A stretch of DNA of 36,643 bases from Cycloclasticus sp. (GTDB lineage Bacteria; Pseudomonadota; Gammaproteobacteria; Methylococcales; Cycloclasticaceae), in contig NVUJ01000007.1 in the NCBI GenBank assembly GCA_002733135.1, positions 1 to 36,643 of the forward strand, read 5' to 3'. A program made the position numbers and the translations under genes. Positions 16,691 through 26,859 of the stretch are shown here, in pieces (position 1 is the first letter of the stretch; each line of letters begins with the position of its first letter). The notes below the pieces were generated by a model. The model searched no databases and had not been told where the DNA came from. It saw only the letters and a list, made by a program, of their open reading frames with translations.

Positions 16691-17017
16691 GTGAGTGAGA
16701 ATTTAGTGCATACCAGTGATGATAATTTTGAACAGGATGTATTGGCAGCAGATGGTCCAGTATTAGTTGATTTTTGGGCAGAGTGGTGTGGTCCTTGTAA
16801 GATGATAGCGCCAATTCTTGATGAGATTGCTGACGAGTATGCAGGTAAAGTTAAAGTGGTGAAATTGGATATTGATTCTAACCCAGCTATGCCAAGACGT
16901 TTTGGCGTAAGAGGGATTCCAACGCTAATGCTTTATAAAGCAGGCGAAGTAGAAGCCACTAAAGTGGGTGCGGTTTCAAAGTCTCAATTAGCAGCATTTA
17001 TCGATAGTAACGTTTAA
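16691..17017 (+). CDS. trxA: Thioredoxin 1
   Basis: Cytoplasmic disulfide reductase reduced by thioredoxin reductase. The GTG at 16691 gives 108 residues beginning [18 protein letters not shown], collinear with E. coli TrxA (109), and has GGAG 8 bp upstream. The longer TTG frame from 16673 adds six residues and lacks a site. The active site is WCGPC at 32-36, preceded by VDFWAE, and GIPTLMLYK holds the cis-proline. A hairpin terminator follows 6 bp after the stop, so trxA and rho are probably separate transcripts. Confidence 0.97.
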   Translation: MSENLVHTSDDNFEQDVLAADGPVLVDFWAEWCGPCKMIAPILDEIADEYAGKVKVVKLDIDSNPAMPRRFGVRGIPTLMLYKAGEVEATKVGAVSKSQLAAFIDSNV

Positions 17018-17023
17018 AACAAC

Positions 17024-17060
17024 TGCCTTCGTCTTCGTAAAGGTGGACGGAGGCAACTTT
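17024..17060 (+). terminator. Terminator of trxA
   Basis: TGCCTTCGTC (17024-17033) pairs with GACGGAGGCA (17046-17055), a 10-bp stem with one T-G pair and a 12-nt loop, followed by ACTTTTA. It lies 6 bp after the trxA stop. The remaining leader to rho (17061-17194) shows no other clear structure. Confidence 0.75.
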
Positions 17061-17194
17061 TAATGCTACATTTGCACCACTAGAAGTTTCCACGCACGCG
17101 ACATGCCGTTGCAAATAATCAAACAAACTTAAAAAACCACAACCTGTGCCATCCGTGCACGCCCTAATTTTCTATAATCCCAAACTAAATCTCT

Positions 17195-18451
17195 ATGAAT
17201 CTAACCGAACTGAAGCGTAAACCCGCAGCTGAAATTCTTCAAATTGCAAAAGACATGGGTGTTGATAACACCGGCCGATCTCAAAAGAAAACGACTGTTT
17301 TCCATATTCTCAAACAAGTGGCTAAAAAGGGCGACGATATCCACGGGGACGGTGTTCTTGAAGTGTTGTCTGATGGCTTTGGCTTCTTAAGGTCACCGGC
17401 TGAATCTTACTTAGCAGGCCCTGATGATATTTATGTGTCACCGAGCCAAATACGCCGTTTTGGTTTAAGAACAGGGGATACCATTTCAGGCAAAATTCGT
17501 CCACCTAAAGACGGTGAACGTTATTTTGCGTTACTCAAGGTTGACCAGCTTAATTACGAAAAACCTGAAGATGCGAGAAATAAAATCGCCTTTAAAGATT
17601 TAACGCCGTTATTTCCTAATGAGCGTTTGTTTCTTGAATTGGGTAATGGCACGACCGAGGATTTAACTTCTCGTGTTATAGATTTAGTATCGCCGATTGG
17701 TAAAGGGCAGCGTGGTTTGATTGTGTCGCCGCCTAAAGCGGGTAAAACCATGATTATGCAAAACTTGGCGCACTCTATTGCTGAAAATAACCCTGAAAGT
17801 TATTTGATGGTGTTGTTGATTGATGAGCGCCCAGAAGAGGTGACAGAAATGTCGCGTACGGTTAAAGGCGAAGTGATATCCAGTACTTTTGATGAGCCAG
17901 CTACTCGACACGTACAAGTAGCTGAGATGGTGATTGAGAAAGCTAAAAGAATGGTTGAGCACAAGCAAGACGTGATTATTTTGTTGGACTCCATTACGCG
18001 TTTAGGTCGTGCTTACAATACGGTCGCGCCATCATCCGGTAAAATCTTAACAGGTGGTGTGGACGCGAATGCTTTAGAACGCCCAAAACGTTTCTTCGGT
18101 GCAGCGAGAAATATTGAAGAAGGCGGTAGCTTAACGATTATTGCAACGGCCTTGGTTGAAACGGGCTCTCGTATGGACGATGTGATTTACGAAGAATTTA
18201 AAGGCACCGGTAATATGGAGCTTCACCTTGAGCGTAAAATAGCAGAGAAACGTATTTACCCTGCTATTAACGTTAACCGTTCTGGTACGCGGCGTGAAGA
18301 ATATATTGTTGATGCAGATATTCTTCAAAAGACTTGGATTTTACGTAAAATTCTTAACCCAATGGATGAGACGGGCGCGATTGAATTCTTATTAGAGCGC
18401 TTCAAGAAAACCAAAACAAATAGCGAGTTCTTTGACTCAATGAAACGATAG
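17195..18451 (+). CDS. rho: Transcription termination factor Rho
   Basis: Hexameric RNA-dependent ATPase that ends transcription. The 418 residues (E. coli 419) show the N-terminal helical bundle, the RNA-binding OSB fold with DGFGFLRSP (about 60-68), and the P-loop PPKAGKT at 179-185. The Walker B-like [10 protein letters not shown] follows, then the Q- and R-loop region [14 protein letters not shown] and [12 protein letters not shown]. It begins about 135 bp after the trxA terminator without a clear Shine-Dalgarno. In other species rho is self-regulated through its leader; nothing visible here proves that. A strong bidirectional terminator follows. Confidence 0.98.
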   Translation: MNLTELKRKPAAEILQIAKDMGVDNTGRSQKKTTVFHILKQVAKKGDDIHGDGVLEVLSDGFGFLRSPAESYLAGPDDIYVSPSQIRRFGLRTGDTISGKIRPPKDGERYFALLKVDQLNYEKPEDARNKIAFKDLTPLFPNERLFLELGNGTTEDLTSRVIDLVSPIGKGQRGLIVSPPKAGKTMIMQNLAHSIAENNPESYLMVLLIDERPEEVTEMSRTVKGEVISSTFDEPATRHVQVAEMVIEKAKRMVEHKQDVIILLDSITRLGRAYNTVAPSSGKILTGGVDANALERPKRFFGAARNIEEGGSLTIIATALVETGSRMDDVIYEEFKGTGNMELHLERKIAEKRIYPAINVNRSGTRREEYIVDADILQKTWILRKILNPMDETGAIEFLLERFKKTKTNSEFFDSMKR

Positions 18452-18470
18452 TTTCTATTTATTAAATATA

Positions 18471-18501
18471 AAAAAAGAGCTTCTATTTGAAGCTCTTTTT
18501 T
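18471..18501. terminator. Bidirectional terminator between rho and purD
   Basis: AAAAAAGAGCTTC and GAAGCTCTTTTTT form a perfect 13-bp stem around TATTT. A-run and T-run flanks let it stop transcription from both rho (plus) and purD (minus). Confidence 0.92.
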
Positions 18502-18524
18502 TGCGCGTAAATAATGTTGAGAGC

Positions 18525-19811
18525 CTAAGTATTCTGTTCTCGCGTAATTGCTCGATGTCCAATATCGGTACGATAATATACATTATCCCAATTAATTGAG
18601 CCAACGGTCTCGTAGGCCTTAAGTTGCGCGTCAAATACGCTGTCACCTAATGCGCAGGCACATAACACTCGGCCACCATTAGTGGTAACGTTCTCGCCAA
18701 TCATTTTTGTGCCAGCATGAAAGGTTTTTGCCTCATTGGTTTCAGCTGGAATGCCGCTAATAATATCACCTTTGTCGTAATCAAACGGATAACCGCCAGC
18801 TGCTAATACAACGCCTATGGCTGTACGAGAGTCCCATTGTGCGTCGATAGAGTGGAGCTTGTTATCCAGTGCAGCATTACATAGGGCGACTAAATCACTA
18901 TTTAAACGCATCATAATCGGTTGTGTTTCAGGGTCACCAAAGCGGCAATTGTATTCAAGGACTTTTGGTGTGCCAGCAGCATCAATCATAACGCCAGCGT
19001 ATAAAAATCCAGTATACGGAATACCGTCTTTTATCATACCTTCAAGCGTTGGTTGGATGATGGTATCCATAATGGTTTGATGCATGGCTTTTGTAACAAC
19101 CGGGGCTGGTGAATATGCGCCCATGCCGCCAGTATTAGGGCCAGTATCGCCATTATCGCGTGCTTTATGGTCTTGAGATGACGCCATCGGTAGCACTTGG
19201 TGACCGTTGGCAATAACGATAAAGCTGGCTTCTTCACCGACTAAAAACTCTTCTACAACGACTCGATGCCCGGCTTCGCCAAAGGCGTTGCCCGCCAACA
19301 TACCAGTAACGGCATCAATCGCTTGTTGTTCTGTTTGCGCGAGAATAACGCCTTTTCCAGCGGCTAAACCATCTGCTTTTACGACAATTGGTGCGCCTTT
19401 AGTGCGAATGTATTCAGCGGCGAGTTGAATGTCAGTAAAGCTTTGATAATCAGCGGTCGGAATGTTATGTCTGGCGAGAAAATCTTTGCAATACGCTTTA
19501 GATCCTTCCAGTTGAGCGGCGGCCTTAGATGGGCCAAAGCAACGTAAATTGTTTTCCGTAAATGTATCTACAATACCATCAACTAAAGGGGCTTCTGGAC
19601 CAACAATGGTTAAATCAACTTGTTCGGTTTTTGCAAATGCAAGTAGTGCCGGAATGTCTTCAGCTGCAATGTCGACATTTTGTAGGTTGGCTTCTTGCGC
19701 TGTGCCGGCGTTGCCGGGTGCTACTAAAACCTGCGTAACGTCTGTTGCTTGCGCGGCTTTCCATGCTAATGCATGTTCACGTCCACCACCGCCAACAATT
19801 AGAACTTTCAT
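18525..19811 (-). CDS. purD: Phosphoribosylamine-glycine ligase (GARS)
   Basis: Second step of de novo purine synthesis: joins glycine to phosphoribosylamine with ATP. The 428 residues equal the normal length. Visible are the N-terminal VLIVGGGGREHALAWK loop, the ATP-grasp segment VVKADGLAAGKGVILA, DHKARDNGDTGPNTGGMGAYSPAP, and LEYNCRFGDPETQ with metal ligands. AAGGAG precedes the ATG. It lies 22 bp downstream of purH, the conserved purH-purD operon, and ends at the bidirectional terminator shared with rho. Confidence 0.97.
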   Translation of the reverse strand: MKVLIVGGGGREHALAWKAAQATDVTQVLVAPGNAGTAQEANLQNVDIAAEDIPALLAFAKTEQVDLTIVGPEAPLVDGIVDTFTENNLRCFGPSKAAAQLEGSKAYCKDFLARHNIPTADYQSFTDIQLAAEYIRTKGAPIVVKADGLAAGKGVILAQTEQQAIDAVTGMLAGNAFGEAGHRVVVEEFLVGEEASFIVIANGHQVLPMASSQDHKARDNGDTGPNTGGMGAYSPAPVVTKAMHQTIMDTIIQPTLEGMIKDGIPYTGFLYAGVMIDAAGTPKVLEYNCRFGDPETQPIMMRLNSDLVALCNAALDNKLHSIDAQWDSRTAIGVVLAAGGYPFDYDKGDIISGIPAETNEAKTFHAGTKMIGENVTTNGGRVLCACALGDSVFDAQLKAYETVGSINWDNVYYRTDIGHRAITREQNT

Positions 19812-19833
19812 ACCTTTTCTCCTTAAACCTTAC

Positions 19834-21396
19834 TTAGTGCTTAAAGTGGCGCATGGCTGTAAATACCATCGCAATATCATGTTCGTCAGCAGCGGCGATA
19901 ACTTCCTCATCGCGCATGGATCCGCCTGGTTGAATAACAGCACGAATGCCAACGGAGGCAGCATTATCCAAGCCGTCACGAAAAGGGAAGAAGGCATCTG
20001 ACGCCATTACAGAACCGGTAACTTCTAAGCCTGCATGCTCAGCTTTAATAGCCGCAATACGAGCGGAGTTAACACGACTCATTTGTCCTGCGCCAACGCC
20101 AATTGTCATGTTGTTTTTGCCATAAATAATGGCGTTTGATTTTACAAATTTGGCGACATTCCATGTGAATAACAAATCTTGCATTTCTTGTTCGGTAGGT
20201 TGACGTTTGGTGACGACCGTTAACTCATTGTGTGAAGAAAGGTCTGCCGTTTGTACGAGCAAGCCACCATTAACGCGTTTGTAATCAAAGCGTGGCGTGT
20301 TGTTATTACTCCATATGCCACTATCAAGAAGTCGTAAATTTTTTTTACTAGCGATAATATCTTGGACACCTGTATTAATGCCGGGCGCGATAATTACTTC
20401 AACAAACTGACGATCGACGATAGCTTGAGCAGTCGCTTTGTCTAGTGGGCGATTGAACGCAATAATGCCACCAAAAGCAGACTCTGGGTCAGTTTGATAG
20501 GCACGATCATAGGCTTCAAGAAGGCTGTCAGCTACCGCAACACCACAAGGGTTGGCGTGCTTAACAATCACACAAGCGGGCGCATCGCCGAACTGTTTAA
20601 CGCATTCTAGTGCGGCATCGGTATCAGCGATATTGTTGTAAGACAGCTCTTTACCTTGTTGTTGAGTCGCGGTAGAAATAGTGCCCGCTTCTGCTTGTTC
20701 TTCGACAAAAAAGGCGGCCTTTTGATGCGGGTTCTCACCATAGCGCATGATTTGTTTTTGTTTGAACTGTAAATTAATCGTGCGTGAAAAATCAGCTTTA
20801 TCACCATTGTCTTGAATAGTACCGAGATAATTAGCAATCGCGCCGTCATATTGAGCGGTGTGTTCAAAGGTTTTGATTGCAAAGTTAAAGCGACTAGCAT
20901 CATCAACACCACCAGAGTTTTTAATTGATGCGATTGTTTGTTGATAATCAGCTGGGTCCACAATAATAGTTACATCTTTGTGGTTTTTTGCAGCAGCACG
21001 AATCATTGTCGGGCCACCAATGTCGATATTTTCTATCGCAGTAGCTAAATCACAATCTTGGTTAGCAACAGTTTGTTGGAAAGGGTATAAATTAACGACC
21101 ACTAAATCGATAGGTTTAATATCGTTGTCTTGCATAACATCTTGGTCAATATCGCGGCGACCTAAAATACCACCATGAACTTTAGGGTGTAACGTTTTAA
21201 CGCGGCCGTCCATCATTTCTGGAAAGCCGGTGTAGTCACTGATTTCAATAACAGGAATATTGTTTTCTTGTAGTAACTTCGCTGTGCCACCAGTTGAAAT
21301 AATTTCAACGTTTAGCTCGCTTAGTTGCTGGCAAAATTTAATGATGCCAGATTTGTCGGAAACGCTAACGAGTGCGCGCGAGATTGTATTACTCAT
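19834..21396 (-). CDS. purH: Bifunctional AICAR transformylase / IMP cyclohydrolase
   Basis: Catalyses the last two steps to IMP. The 520 residues contain an N-terminal MGS-like cyclohydrolase domain (about 1-195) with [21 protein letters not shown] and the [14 protein letters not shown] loop. The C-terminal formyltransferase domain follows, with the catalytic KHANPCGVA and a conserved [19 protein letters not shown] end. It is the first gene of purH-purD, about 105 bp after fis. The ATG has only a weak AGGG site. A TATAAA at about 75 bp upstream on the minus strand may be the promoter, but the -35 is unclear. Confidence 0.97.
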   Translation of the reverse strand: MSNTISRALVSVSDKSGIIKFCQQLSELNVEIISTGGTAKLLQENNIPVIEISDYTGFPEMMDGRVKTLHPKVHGGILGRRDIDQDVMQDNDIKPIDLVVVNLYPFQQTVANQDCDLATAIENIDIGGPTMIRAAAKNHKDVTIIVDPADYQQTIASIKNSGGVDDASRFNFAIKTFEHTAQYDGAIANYLGTIQDNGDKADFSRTINLQFKQKQIMRYGENPHQKAAFFVEEQAEAGTISTATQQQGKELSYNNIADTDAALECVKQFGDAPACVIVKHANPCGVAVADSLLEAYDRAYQTDPESAFGGIIAFNRPLDKATAQAIVDRQFVEVIIAPGINTGVQDIIASKKNLRLLDSGIWSNNNTPRFDYKRVNGGLLVQTADLSSHNELTVVTKRQPTEQEMQDLLFTWNVAKFVKSNAIIYGKNNMTIGVGAGQMSRVNSARIAAIKAEHAGLEVTGSVMASDAFFPFRDGLDNAASVGIRAVIQPGGSMRDEEVIAAADEHDIAMVFTAMRHFKH

Positions 21397-21502
21397 GAGA
21401 TGCCCTGTTTGTAGAGTTGCTTGTCGACCAAGGTCGTTTGGAAACAGAGTATTTTATAGAAACTGGTGTTTTTTTGCTGAGCTTTTTAGCAAGCACTGGT
21501 TG

Positions 21503-21751
21503 TTAATGGTTTAACTGATACGCGGCGATTTTTTTGCGTAGCGTGCCACGGCTTAGCCCAAGCATTTTGGCGGCTTTTGATTGATTCGATTTAGTGTGTT
21601 TTAGAACGGCTTCGAGGAGCGGTTTTTCAACTTCGCTAATGACCAATGCATGTAAATTATTTACTTCATGCCCATCCAACTGGGAGAAGTAATTATCTAA
21701 TGCCTGTGTTACTTGTTGGCATAGAGGTTGTTTTGATGGGTTAAATGTCAT
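21503..21751 (-). CDS. fis: DNA-binding protein Fis
   Basis: Small nucleoid protein and transcription factor that bends DNA and activates growth-related promoters. It has 82 residues, somewhat shorter than E. coli Fis (98) at the N-terminus, as in many non-enteric gammaproteobacteria. The C-terminal helix-turn-helix NQSKAAKMLGLSRGTLRKKI is intact. The ATG overlaps the dusB stop by 4 bp, giving the conserved dusB-fis operon. Expression is therefore likely tied to the promoter in front of dusB. Confidence 0.95.
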   Translation of the reverse strand: MTFNPSKQPLCQQVTQALDNYFSQLDGHEVNNLHALVISEVEKPLLEAVLKHTKSNQSKAAKMLGLSRGTLRKKIAAYQLNH

Positions 21752-22737
21752 GCTGCTTGGTGCGAATATTTTCTTAAAGCATAAAAAGTTTCGTCAATAA
21801 AATCTAGTTGTTGTTGAGGTTCTTGTATTAAAAAACATTCTTTAATATGCGTTAAAAACTGCCCGTTAAGTTGGTTGAAGTACCAACGTATATGCTTTCT
21901 AGCGATTTTAACACCCATGACATCACCGTAAAAATGGTGCAATTGAATAAGGTGTTTTTTAATAATTGAATGTATTTCGGGGGTAGTGGGTGCCGCTAAA
22001 TATTGGCCGGTTTTAAGAAAGCAATCAATTTCTCTGAATATCCATGGCTTACCTTGTGCTCCTCGACCAATGAGTAAACCATCTGCGCCTGTTTGCTGCA
22101 AAACATCGCGAGCTCTTTCAGGCGTGGTGATATCACCATTTGCAAAGACGGGAATCGTCACGGCTTTTTTGACCGCCTTAATGGTGTCAAATTCTGCATC
22201 ACCATTATACTTGCAGGCTCTTGTACGCCCATGTATGGCTAATGCCTGTATGCCAGCTTGCTCGGCGATGCGCGCAATAGTTTCCGCATTTTTTGATTCC
22301 CTATCCCAGCCTGTTCTTATTTTAAGAGTAACAGGGATATCTACTGCAGAAACAACAGTTTGTAATATTTCTTGTACTAAATTTTCGTCGCGTAATAAAG
22401 CAGATCCGGCGGCTACATTACACACTTTCTTAGCGGGGCAGCCCATATTAATATCAATAATTTGTGCGCCGTTGGCTTGGTTGTATTGGGCGGCTTCTGC
22501 CATTTGGCTGGGGTTTGTGCCTACAATTTGAACGGAGCGTGGTTCGTCTTCTCCGGCGTGGTCCATTTTTAATTGTGTGCGGTGGTTGTTTCTTAAGGCA
22601 GGGTTTGATGCGGTCATCTCAGACACCGCCAATCCTGCGCCGTGCTCACGACAAAGCTGTCTAAAAGGGCGGTCGGTGATACCTGCCATTGGAGATAAAA
22701 TTAAATTATTTTTTAAAATATAGGGACCGATTTGCAT
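21748..22737 (-). CDS. dusB: tRNA-dihydrouridine synthase B
   Basis: FMN enzyme that reduces uridine to dihydrouridine in the tRNA D-loop. The 329 residues start with the TIM-barrel FMN segment LSPMAGITDRPFRQLCR. The catalytic cysteine is Cys100 in DINMGCPAKKV. HGRTRACKYNGDA and IPVFANGDI follow, and the Dus-specific helical domain forms the C-terminus. It is first of dusB-fis and overlaps fis by 4 bp. The 72 bp upstream, to the zinc-ribbon gene, contain TTGAC strings but no convincing -10. Confidence 0.96.
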   Translation of the reverse strand: MQIGPYILKNNLILSPMAGITDRPFRQLCREHGAGLAVSEMTASNPALRNNHRTQLKMDHAGEDEPRSVQIVGTNPSQMAEAAQYNQANGAQIIDINMGCPAKKVCNVAAGSALLRDENLVQEILQTVVSAVDIPVTLKIRTGWDRESKNAETIARIAEQAGIQALAIHGRTRACKYNGDAEFDTIKAVKKAVTIPVFANGDITTPERARDVLQQTGADGLLIGRGAQGKPWIFREIDCFLKTGQYLAAPTTPEIHSIIKKHLIQLHHFYGDVMGVKIARKHIRWYFNQLNGQFLTHIKECFLIQEPQQQLDFIDETFYALRKYSHQAA

Positions 22738-22809
22738 AACAGCTCAACTGTTTTTAATGACCAGTGTCATGGTTACACGTCAAAGAGTCAATAAATGTTC
22801 GATCGTTTC

Positions 22810-23544
22810 TTATTCGCTAAAGGAGATTTCAAAGCCAGTGGCTTCTTTTTTTGGCTTGTTAAAAATCAAATTAACCAGTTTTAGTTCTTGTGGTTTAAAT
22901 AAATCATTCACCTCATTATCTATAAGATATGTTTCTTTATAGAAAGAGCCGTAAGCAACTTTTTCACCAGAGTTGGAGGTGAGGGCGACATTAATGGTTG
23001 GGAACGCTTGTTCAGCAAAGGCACTGTTTTTGATCGTTAGTTGCAGTAATAAAACTTGGCTTATTTGCGGATGAAGGCTCAGTTGTCGTTCAACTATATG
23101 AATTTCACTTAAATTTTTGTAAATAGGAATATTAAACCCAAAAGCACTATTCAGTCGCTTAAAGGTCGGTTGAAGCCCCGCATTCTGGGTAAATGCGTTC
23201 GACTGAGTTGTGATGAATTGTGTTAAAAATAAAATAATTAACAAAAAAGAACAAAGTAGATAAGGAGGTTTGTTCTTAATGGGTTCGTTAGCCACTTCCC
23301 ATATGGGCTGGGTAATAGAGGGTTCGTCATCAATAAGGCTTTGTTCACTTAATAGTTGAACCTGTTCAAATGCTTCTTGCTTAGATGTCTCATCCAGTGA
23401 GGTGATGGGAGCTGGCAGTGGGTTATCGTTAGCATCGAAAACAGTCTTGCAGTGACCGCATCGGATCATTCCATCTTTAAGGGCTAATTGCTCTGCAGTA
23501 ACTTGCAAGCTACTCAGGCAGGATGGGCATAGAGCGTATTTCAC
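22810..23544 (-). CDS. Zinc-ribbon DUF3426 membrane protein
   Basis: A 244-residue protein from the GTG at 23544. It has an N-terminal zinc ribbon of the MJ0042 type (CPSC at about 6-9 and CGHC about 20 residues on), an acidic linker, one membrane helix (PPYLLCSFLLIILFLTQF) and a periplasmic DUF3426 domain. Function is unknown, though the family is fixed between prmA and dusB in many gammaproteobacteria. The open frame extends upstream into prmA, but the GTG has AGGTGA just ahead and starts directly with the zinc ribbon, so it was chosen. Confidence 0.88.
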   Translation of the reverse strand: MKYALCPSCLSSLQVTAEQLALKDGMIRCGHCKTVFDANDNPLPAPITSLDETSKQEAFEQVQLLSEQSLIDDEPSITQPIWEVANEPIKNKPPYLLCSFLLIILFLTQFITTQSNAFTQNAGLQPTFKRLNSAFGFNIPIYKNLSEIHIVERQLSLHPQISQVLLLQLTIKNSAFAEQAFPTINVALTSNSGEKVAYGSFYKETYLIDNEVNDLFKPQELKLVNLIFNKPKKEATGFEISFSE

Positions 23545-23548
23545 TTCA

Positions 23549-23554
23549 TCACCT
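23549..23554 (-). promoter_or_regulatory. Ribosome binding site for the zinc-ribbon gene, inside the prmA stop
   Basis: AGGTGA on the minus strand overlaps the prmA TAG and lies 4 bp before GTG at 23544. This favours the GTG start and coupled translation with prmA. Confidence 0.6.
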
Positions 23555-24434
23555 ATACTCGTTTTGTCGCATGAAGGCAGGCCCATTCATCTCGAAATAC
23601 AGCTGGATTAAAGACAAAATTACTCTGGTAAGCTTGCGTGACAAATTCAACTTGTTCGCTAAGAAGGCCTGATAATAATAAATGACCGCTGGGTTTCACT
23701 AAGGTTGATATTTCATCGTATAAGGTCACTAAAGGTTCAGCCAAGATATTAGCGATGACAATATCCTTTGCTTCTGTTGGGTATTGTTGAGCGTCATATA
23801 CTTGAATGTTATCACGTACATTATTTTGTGCGGCGTTGTTGTTGGTTGCTATTAATGCTTGTGGGTCAATGTCGATACCAATGGCATGCTGCGCACCTAA
23901 TAATAAAGCAGCAATAGCGAGTATGCCCGAGCCGCAACCAAAATCAGCTATCTCGCAATTTTTAAGCGGGTGAGTGGCCAGCCATTCAAGACATAAAGCC
24001 GTTGTTGGATGTGTGCCAGTGCCAAAGGCTAGGCCTGGGTCGAGTCGTAATAACGTGGCATTTTCGTCAGCTATGTTATGTTCAGTCGAGCAAACCCAAA
24101 AATTATTTCCAAATTTAATGGGTTGAAAGTTATCAAGCCACACGCGCTCCCATATTTGGTCTTTTAAATGATCAAGAGTGAGGCTCCACGTTTTAGTAGA
24201 GTCAATGCGTTGTTGGAAAAATTGCCTAGCTTCGTTGAGGTCGGCGTCTTCGTCGAACAAACCTGTCACATGCACTTGTTTCCATAAGGGAGTGGTTTCT
24301 AGCGGCGGTTCGTAAATGGGTTGGTCTGCGCCATCCGTCAGGGTGACGGATAGCGAACCGAGTTCTTCAATTAGAGTCTCAAAAAGTGGTGCTAGTTCTT
24401 GGTCTGTCGCAATGGTCAGTTGTTGCCATGGCAT
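23553..24434 (-). CDS. prmA: Ribosomal protein L11 methyltransferase
   Basis: SAM-dependent enzyme that trimethylates several amino groups of ribosomal protein L11. The 293 residues (E. coli 293) have an N-terminal L11-binding domain and a Rossmann domain with ADFGCGSGILAIAALLLGA (motif I), GIDIDPQA and the catalytic-loop sequence IVIANILAEPL. GTGTHPTT is the family's conserved loop. It lies 5 bp after accC and is followed at once by the zinc-ribbon gene. The DNA is continuous with the aroQ-accB-accC operon. Confidence 0.96.
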   Translation of the reverse strand: MPWQQLTIATDQELAPLFETLIEELGSLSVTLTDGADQPIYEPPLETTPLWKQVHVTGLFDEDADLNEARQFFQQRIDSTKTWSLTLDHLKDQIWERVWLDNFQPIKFGNNFWVCSTEHNIADENATLLRLDPGLAFGTGTHPTTALCLEWLATHPLKNCEIADFGCGSGILAIAALLLGAQHAIGIDIDPQALIATNNNAAQNNVRDNIQVYDAQQYPTEAKDIVIANILAEPLVTLYDEISTLVKPSGHLLLSGLLSEQVEFVTQAYQSNFVFNPAVFRDEWACLHATKRV

Positions 24435-24439
24435 GCGTG

Positions 24440-25780
24440 TTACATTCCAAGTTTCTTTTCGAGGTAATGGATATTGTAAATACCTGACTCAAAATCCTTG
24501 TCAACGACAATATTTTTCAAAAGAGGAATATTGGTATGTATGCCGTCAATAACGGTCTCGTTGAGTGCGGTTTTTGTCCGTGCGAGTGCTGATTCGCGAG
24601 TATTACCAGACGCAATTAGTTTACCAATCATGGAGTCGTAGTATTGCGGGACGGTATAGCCATTATAAATATGTGTGTCGACACGAATGCCCGGGCCACC
24701 AGGAAAATGCAGTTGCTTGATTTTTCCCGGTGACGGCATAAAGGTTTCTGAATGCTCTGCATTTAAGCGACACTCGATGGCGTGACCTTGGATTTTAATA
24801 TCGTCTTGAGTGTATCCAAGCGGTTCACCAGCAGCAATCTTTAGTTGTGCTGCGACAATATCAACGCCGGTAATGATTTCAGTAATGGGGTGTTCGACTT
24901 GAACGCGGGTATTCATTTCAATGAAGTAAAACTCACCATTTTCATATAAAAATTCAAAAGTTCCTGCGCCGTAGTAGCCGATGTCTGAGCAAGCTTTTGC
25001 GCAACGTGTCCCAATTTCTTGGCGCACTTCTTCAGTGATACCAATGGCAGGTGCTTCTTCAATAACTTTTTGGTGTTTACGTTGAGTCGAACAATCTCGT
25101 TCACCAAGGTGAATTGCATTGCCGTGTTTGTCAGCGAGTACTTGAAATTCGATATGGCGAGGTGTTTCAAGGAATTTTTCCATGTACACCATGTCATTTC
25201 CAAAGAAATTATTTGCTTCAGTTTTGGTCAGTGAAATGGCATTCAATAAAGCTGCTTCGGTATGCACAACGCGCATGCCACGTCCACCACCGCCACCAGC
25301 GGCTTTAATGATGATGGGATAACCAATTTTCTTTGCCAGTTTAATGTTGCGTTCATTGTCGTCATTTAAAGGACCGTCTGATCCTGGCACGCAAGGTACG
25401 CCAGCCTTACCCATCGCTTCAATAGCAGACACTTTGTCACCCATCAGGCGAATAGTTTCTGAGCGCGGACCAATAAAGGTAAAGCCACTTTTTTCTACTT
25501 GTTCAGCGAAGTCAGCGTTTTCTGATAAAAAGCCATAACCTGGATGAATCGCCTCAGCATCGGTAATTTCAGCAGCGCTGATAATGGCAGGCATATTGAG
25601 GTAACTATCTGTAGATGAGGGGCCACCTATGCAAACAGATTCATCAGCAAGGCGGACGTGTTTTAAATCTCTGTCAGCAGAAGAATGGACGGCAACAGTT
25701 TGTATGCTTAGCTCGCGGCAAGCACGTAGAATTCGTAGTGCAATTTCACCACGGTTAGCAATAAGAATTTTATCGAACAT
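24440..25780 (-). CDS. accC: Biotin carboxylase subunit of acetyl-CoA carboxylase
   Basis: ATP-dependent carboxylation of the biotin on AccB, the first half-reaction of fatty-acid synthesis. The 446 residues (E. coli 449) contain the [11 protein letters not shown] start, the glycine-rich ATP lid [14 protein letters not shown] at about 160-173, [18 protein letters not shown], and the catalytic [16 protein letters not shown]. Purine-rich GAAGAGAGAGAT precedes the ATG. It lies 35 bp after accB and 5 bp before prmA. Confidence 0.98.
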   Translation of the reverse strand: MFDKILIANRGEIALRILRACRELSIQTVAVHSSADRDLKHVRLADESVCIGGPSSTDSYLNMPAIISAAEITDAEAIHPGYGFLSENADFAEQVEKSGFTFIGPRSETIRLMGDKVSAIEAMGKAGVPCVPGSDGPLNDDNERNIKLAKKIGYPIIIKAAGGGGGRGMRVVHTEAALLNAISLTKTEANNFFGNDMVYMEKFLETPRHIEFQVLADKHGNAIHLGERDCSTQRKHQKVIEEAPAIGITEEVRQEIGTRCAKACSDIGYYGAGTFEFLYENGEFYFIEMNTRVQVEHPITEIITGVDIVAAQLKIAAGEPLGYTQDDIKIQGHAIECRLNAEHSETFMPSPGKIKQLHFPGGPGIRVDTHIYNGYTVPQYYDSMIGKLIASGNTRESALARTKTALNETVIDGIHTNIPLLKNIVVDKDFESGIYNIHYLEKKLGM

Positions 25781-25815
25781 ATCTCTCTCTTCGATGAGTG
25801 GAAATTAAAAGGTGC

Positions 25816-26259
25816 TTATTCGATAACGAATAAAGGTTGGTCAAATTCAACCGCCTGACCGTTGTCAGACAAGATTGACTTAATAACGCCGGAGGCATCA
25901 GATTCGATTTGATTTAAAATCTTCATCGCTTCGATAATACAAAGAGTGTCGCCTTTTTGAACGCTTTGACCAATTGCTACAAAGGAAGGTGAACCGGGGG
26001 CTGCAGAGGAGTAATACGTTCCAACCATCGGTGACTTTATTACGTGCCCAGATAGTTTTTCATCACTGTTTTGGTTTGCTTGTGGTTCAGCAACGCTAGC
26101 TGCGGCAGGCGCCGCAATAGGCGCTGGAGCATGGGCAACAGGTTGAGATGAGGAGTAACGGTTAATGCGAACGGACTCTTCGCCTTCATGAATTTCAATT
26201 TCTGCGATGTCTGATTTTTCAATCAGCTCGATGAGTTTTTTAACTTTTCTTATATCCAT
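25816..26259 (-). CDS. accB: Biotin carboxyl carrier protein of acetyl-CoA carboxylase
   Basis: Carries biotin between the AccC and AccAD half-reactions. The 147 residues have an N-terminal helical segment, a Pro/Ala-rich flexible linker (about 40-60) and the C-terminal biotinyl domain. Biotin attaches at Lys113 in EAMKILNQIE; Ile replaces the more usual Met after the lysine, a conservative change. The SPMVGTYYSSAAPGS thumb-type loop is present. It lies 2 bp after aroQ and before accC, the standard gammaproteobacterial order. Confidence 0.97.
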   Translation of the reverse strand: MDIRKVKKLIELIEKSDIAEIEIHEGEESVRINRYSSSQPVAHAPAPIAAPAAASVAEPQANQNSDEKLSGHVIKSPMVGTYYSSAAPGSPSFVAIGQSVQKGDTLCIIEAMKILNQIESDASGVIKSILSDNGQAVEFDQPLFVIE

Positions 26260-26261
26260 AA

Positions 26262-26714
26262 TTAATCTCTCGATGGTTGTTCTATTAGGGGTAGAGCTGC
26301 CAGTAATGCTAACTCATAACTTTTTGGCCCGAAGCCGCAGATAACGCCTTTGGCGATATCTGAAAAATAAGAATGCTGACGAAATGACTCACGCGCGTGA
26401 ACATTGGATAGGTGTAGTTCAATAAAGGGTGTGTCGCAGGCTAACAATGCATCGCGTAAAGCTACGCTTGTATGCGTAAAAGCAGCAGGATTTAATAAAA
26501 TAGCGGCGACATTTTCTTGTTTGCTTTGCTGAACTTTATTGACTAAATCGTGCTCGGCATTGCTTTGGTAAAAAATCACTTCATGCCCATGTTGTTGTGC
26601 GAGTTTAGTGATGTTTGTTTCAATTTCAGCTAACGTCTGTGCGCCATAAATACCAGGCTCTCGAGTACCTAGCATATTTAGATTTGGACCGTTGATAACT
26701 GAAATAATTGCCAT
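26262..26714 (-). CDS. aroQ: 3-dehydroquinate dehydratase, type II
   Basis: Third step of the shikimate pathway: dehydrates 3-dehydroquinate. The ATG at 26714 gives 150 residues beginning [20 protein letters not shown], the expected length. A longer frame from 26786 adds 24 non-conserved residues and is rejected. The catalytic Tyr lies in GIYGAQ, the conserved [10 protein letters not shown] contains the substrate-binding His, and [18 protein letters not shown] forms the second half of the site. It is the first gene of aroQ-accB-accC. No strong Shine-Dalgarno is visible. Confidence 0.96.
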   Translation of the reverse strand: MAIISVINGPNLNMLGTREPGIYGAQTLAEIETNITKLAQQHGHEVIFYQSNAEHDLVNKVQQSKQENVAAILLNPAAFTHTSVALRDALLACDTPFIELHLSNVHARESFRQHSYFSDIAKGVICGFGPKSYELALLAALPLIEQPSRD

Positions 26715-26859
26715 AAAGTGTTCGCTCAATAAGGTAACAATAATTGCTGGGTTTAACTCCACTTTGCAATGACGTGATTTTGCCAAAGCTCACCATAAAA
26801 GTCTATAAAAATCGTCAGTTCGTGAAAGATGCAGACAAATATCAGCAAGTTAGAGGGAG

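Noticed and set aside
22755-22791. Promoter with TTGACG or TTGACT for dusB-fis
   Set aside because: The -35 strings are good, but no acceptable -10 occurs at 16-18 bp.
26715-26786. N-terminal extension of aroQ
   Set aside because: The extra 24 residues do not fit the compact type II enzyme, which starts just before the VINGPNLN motif.
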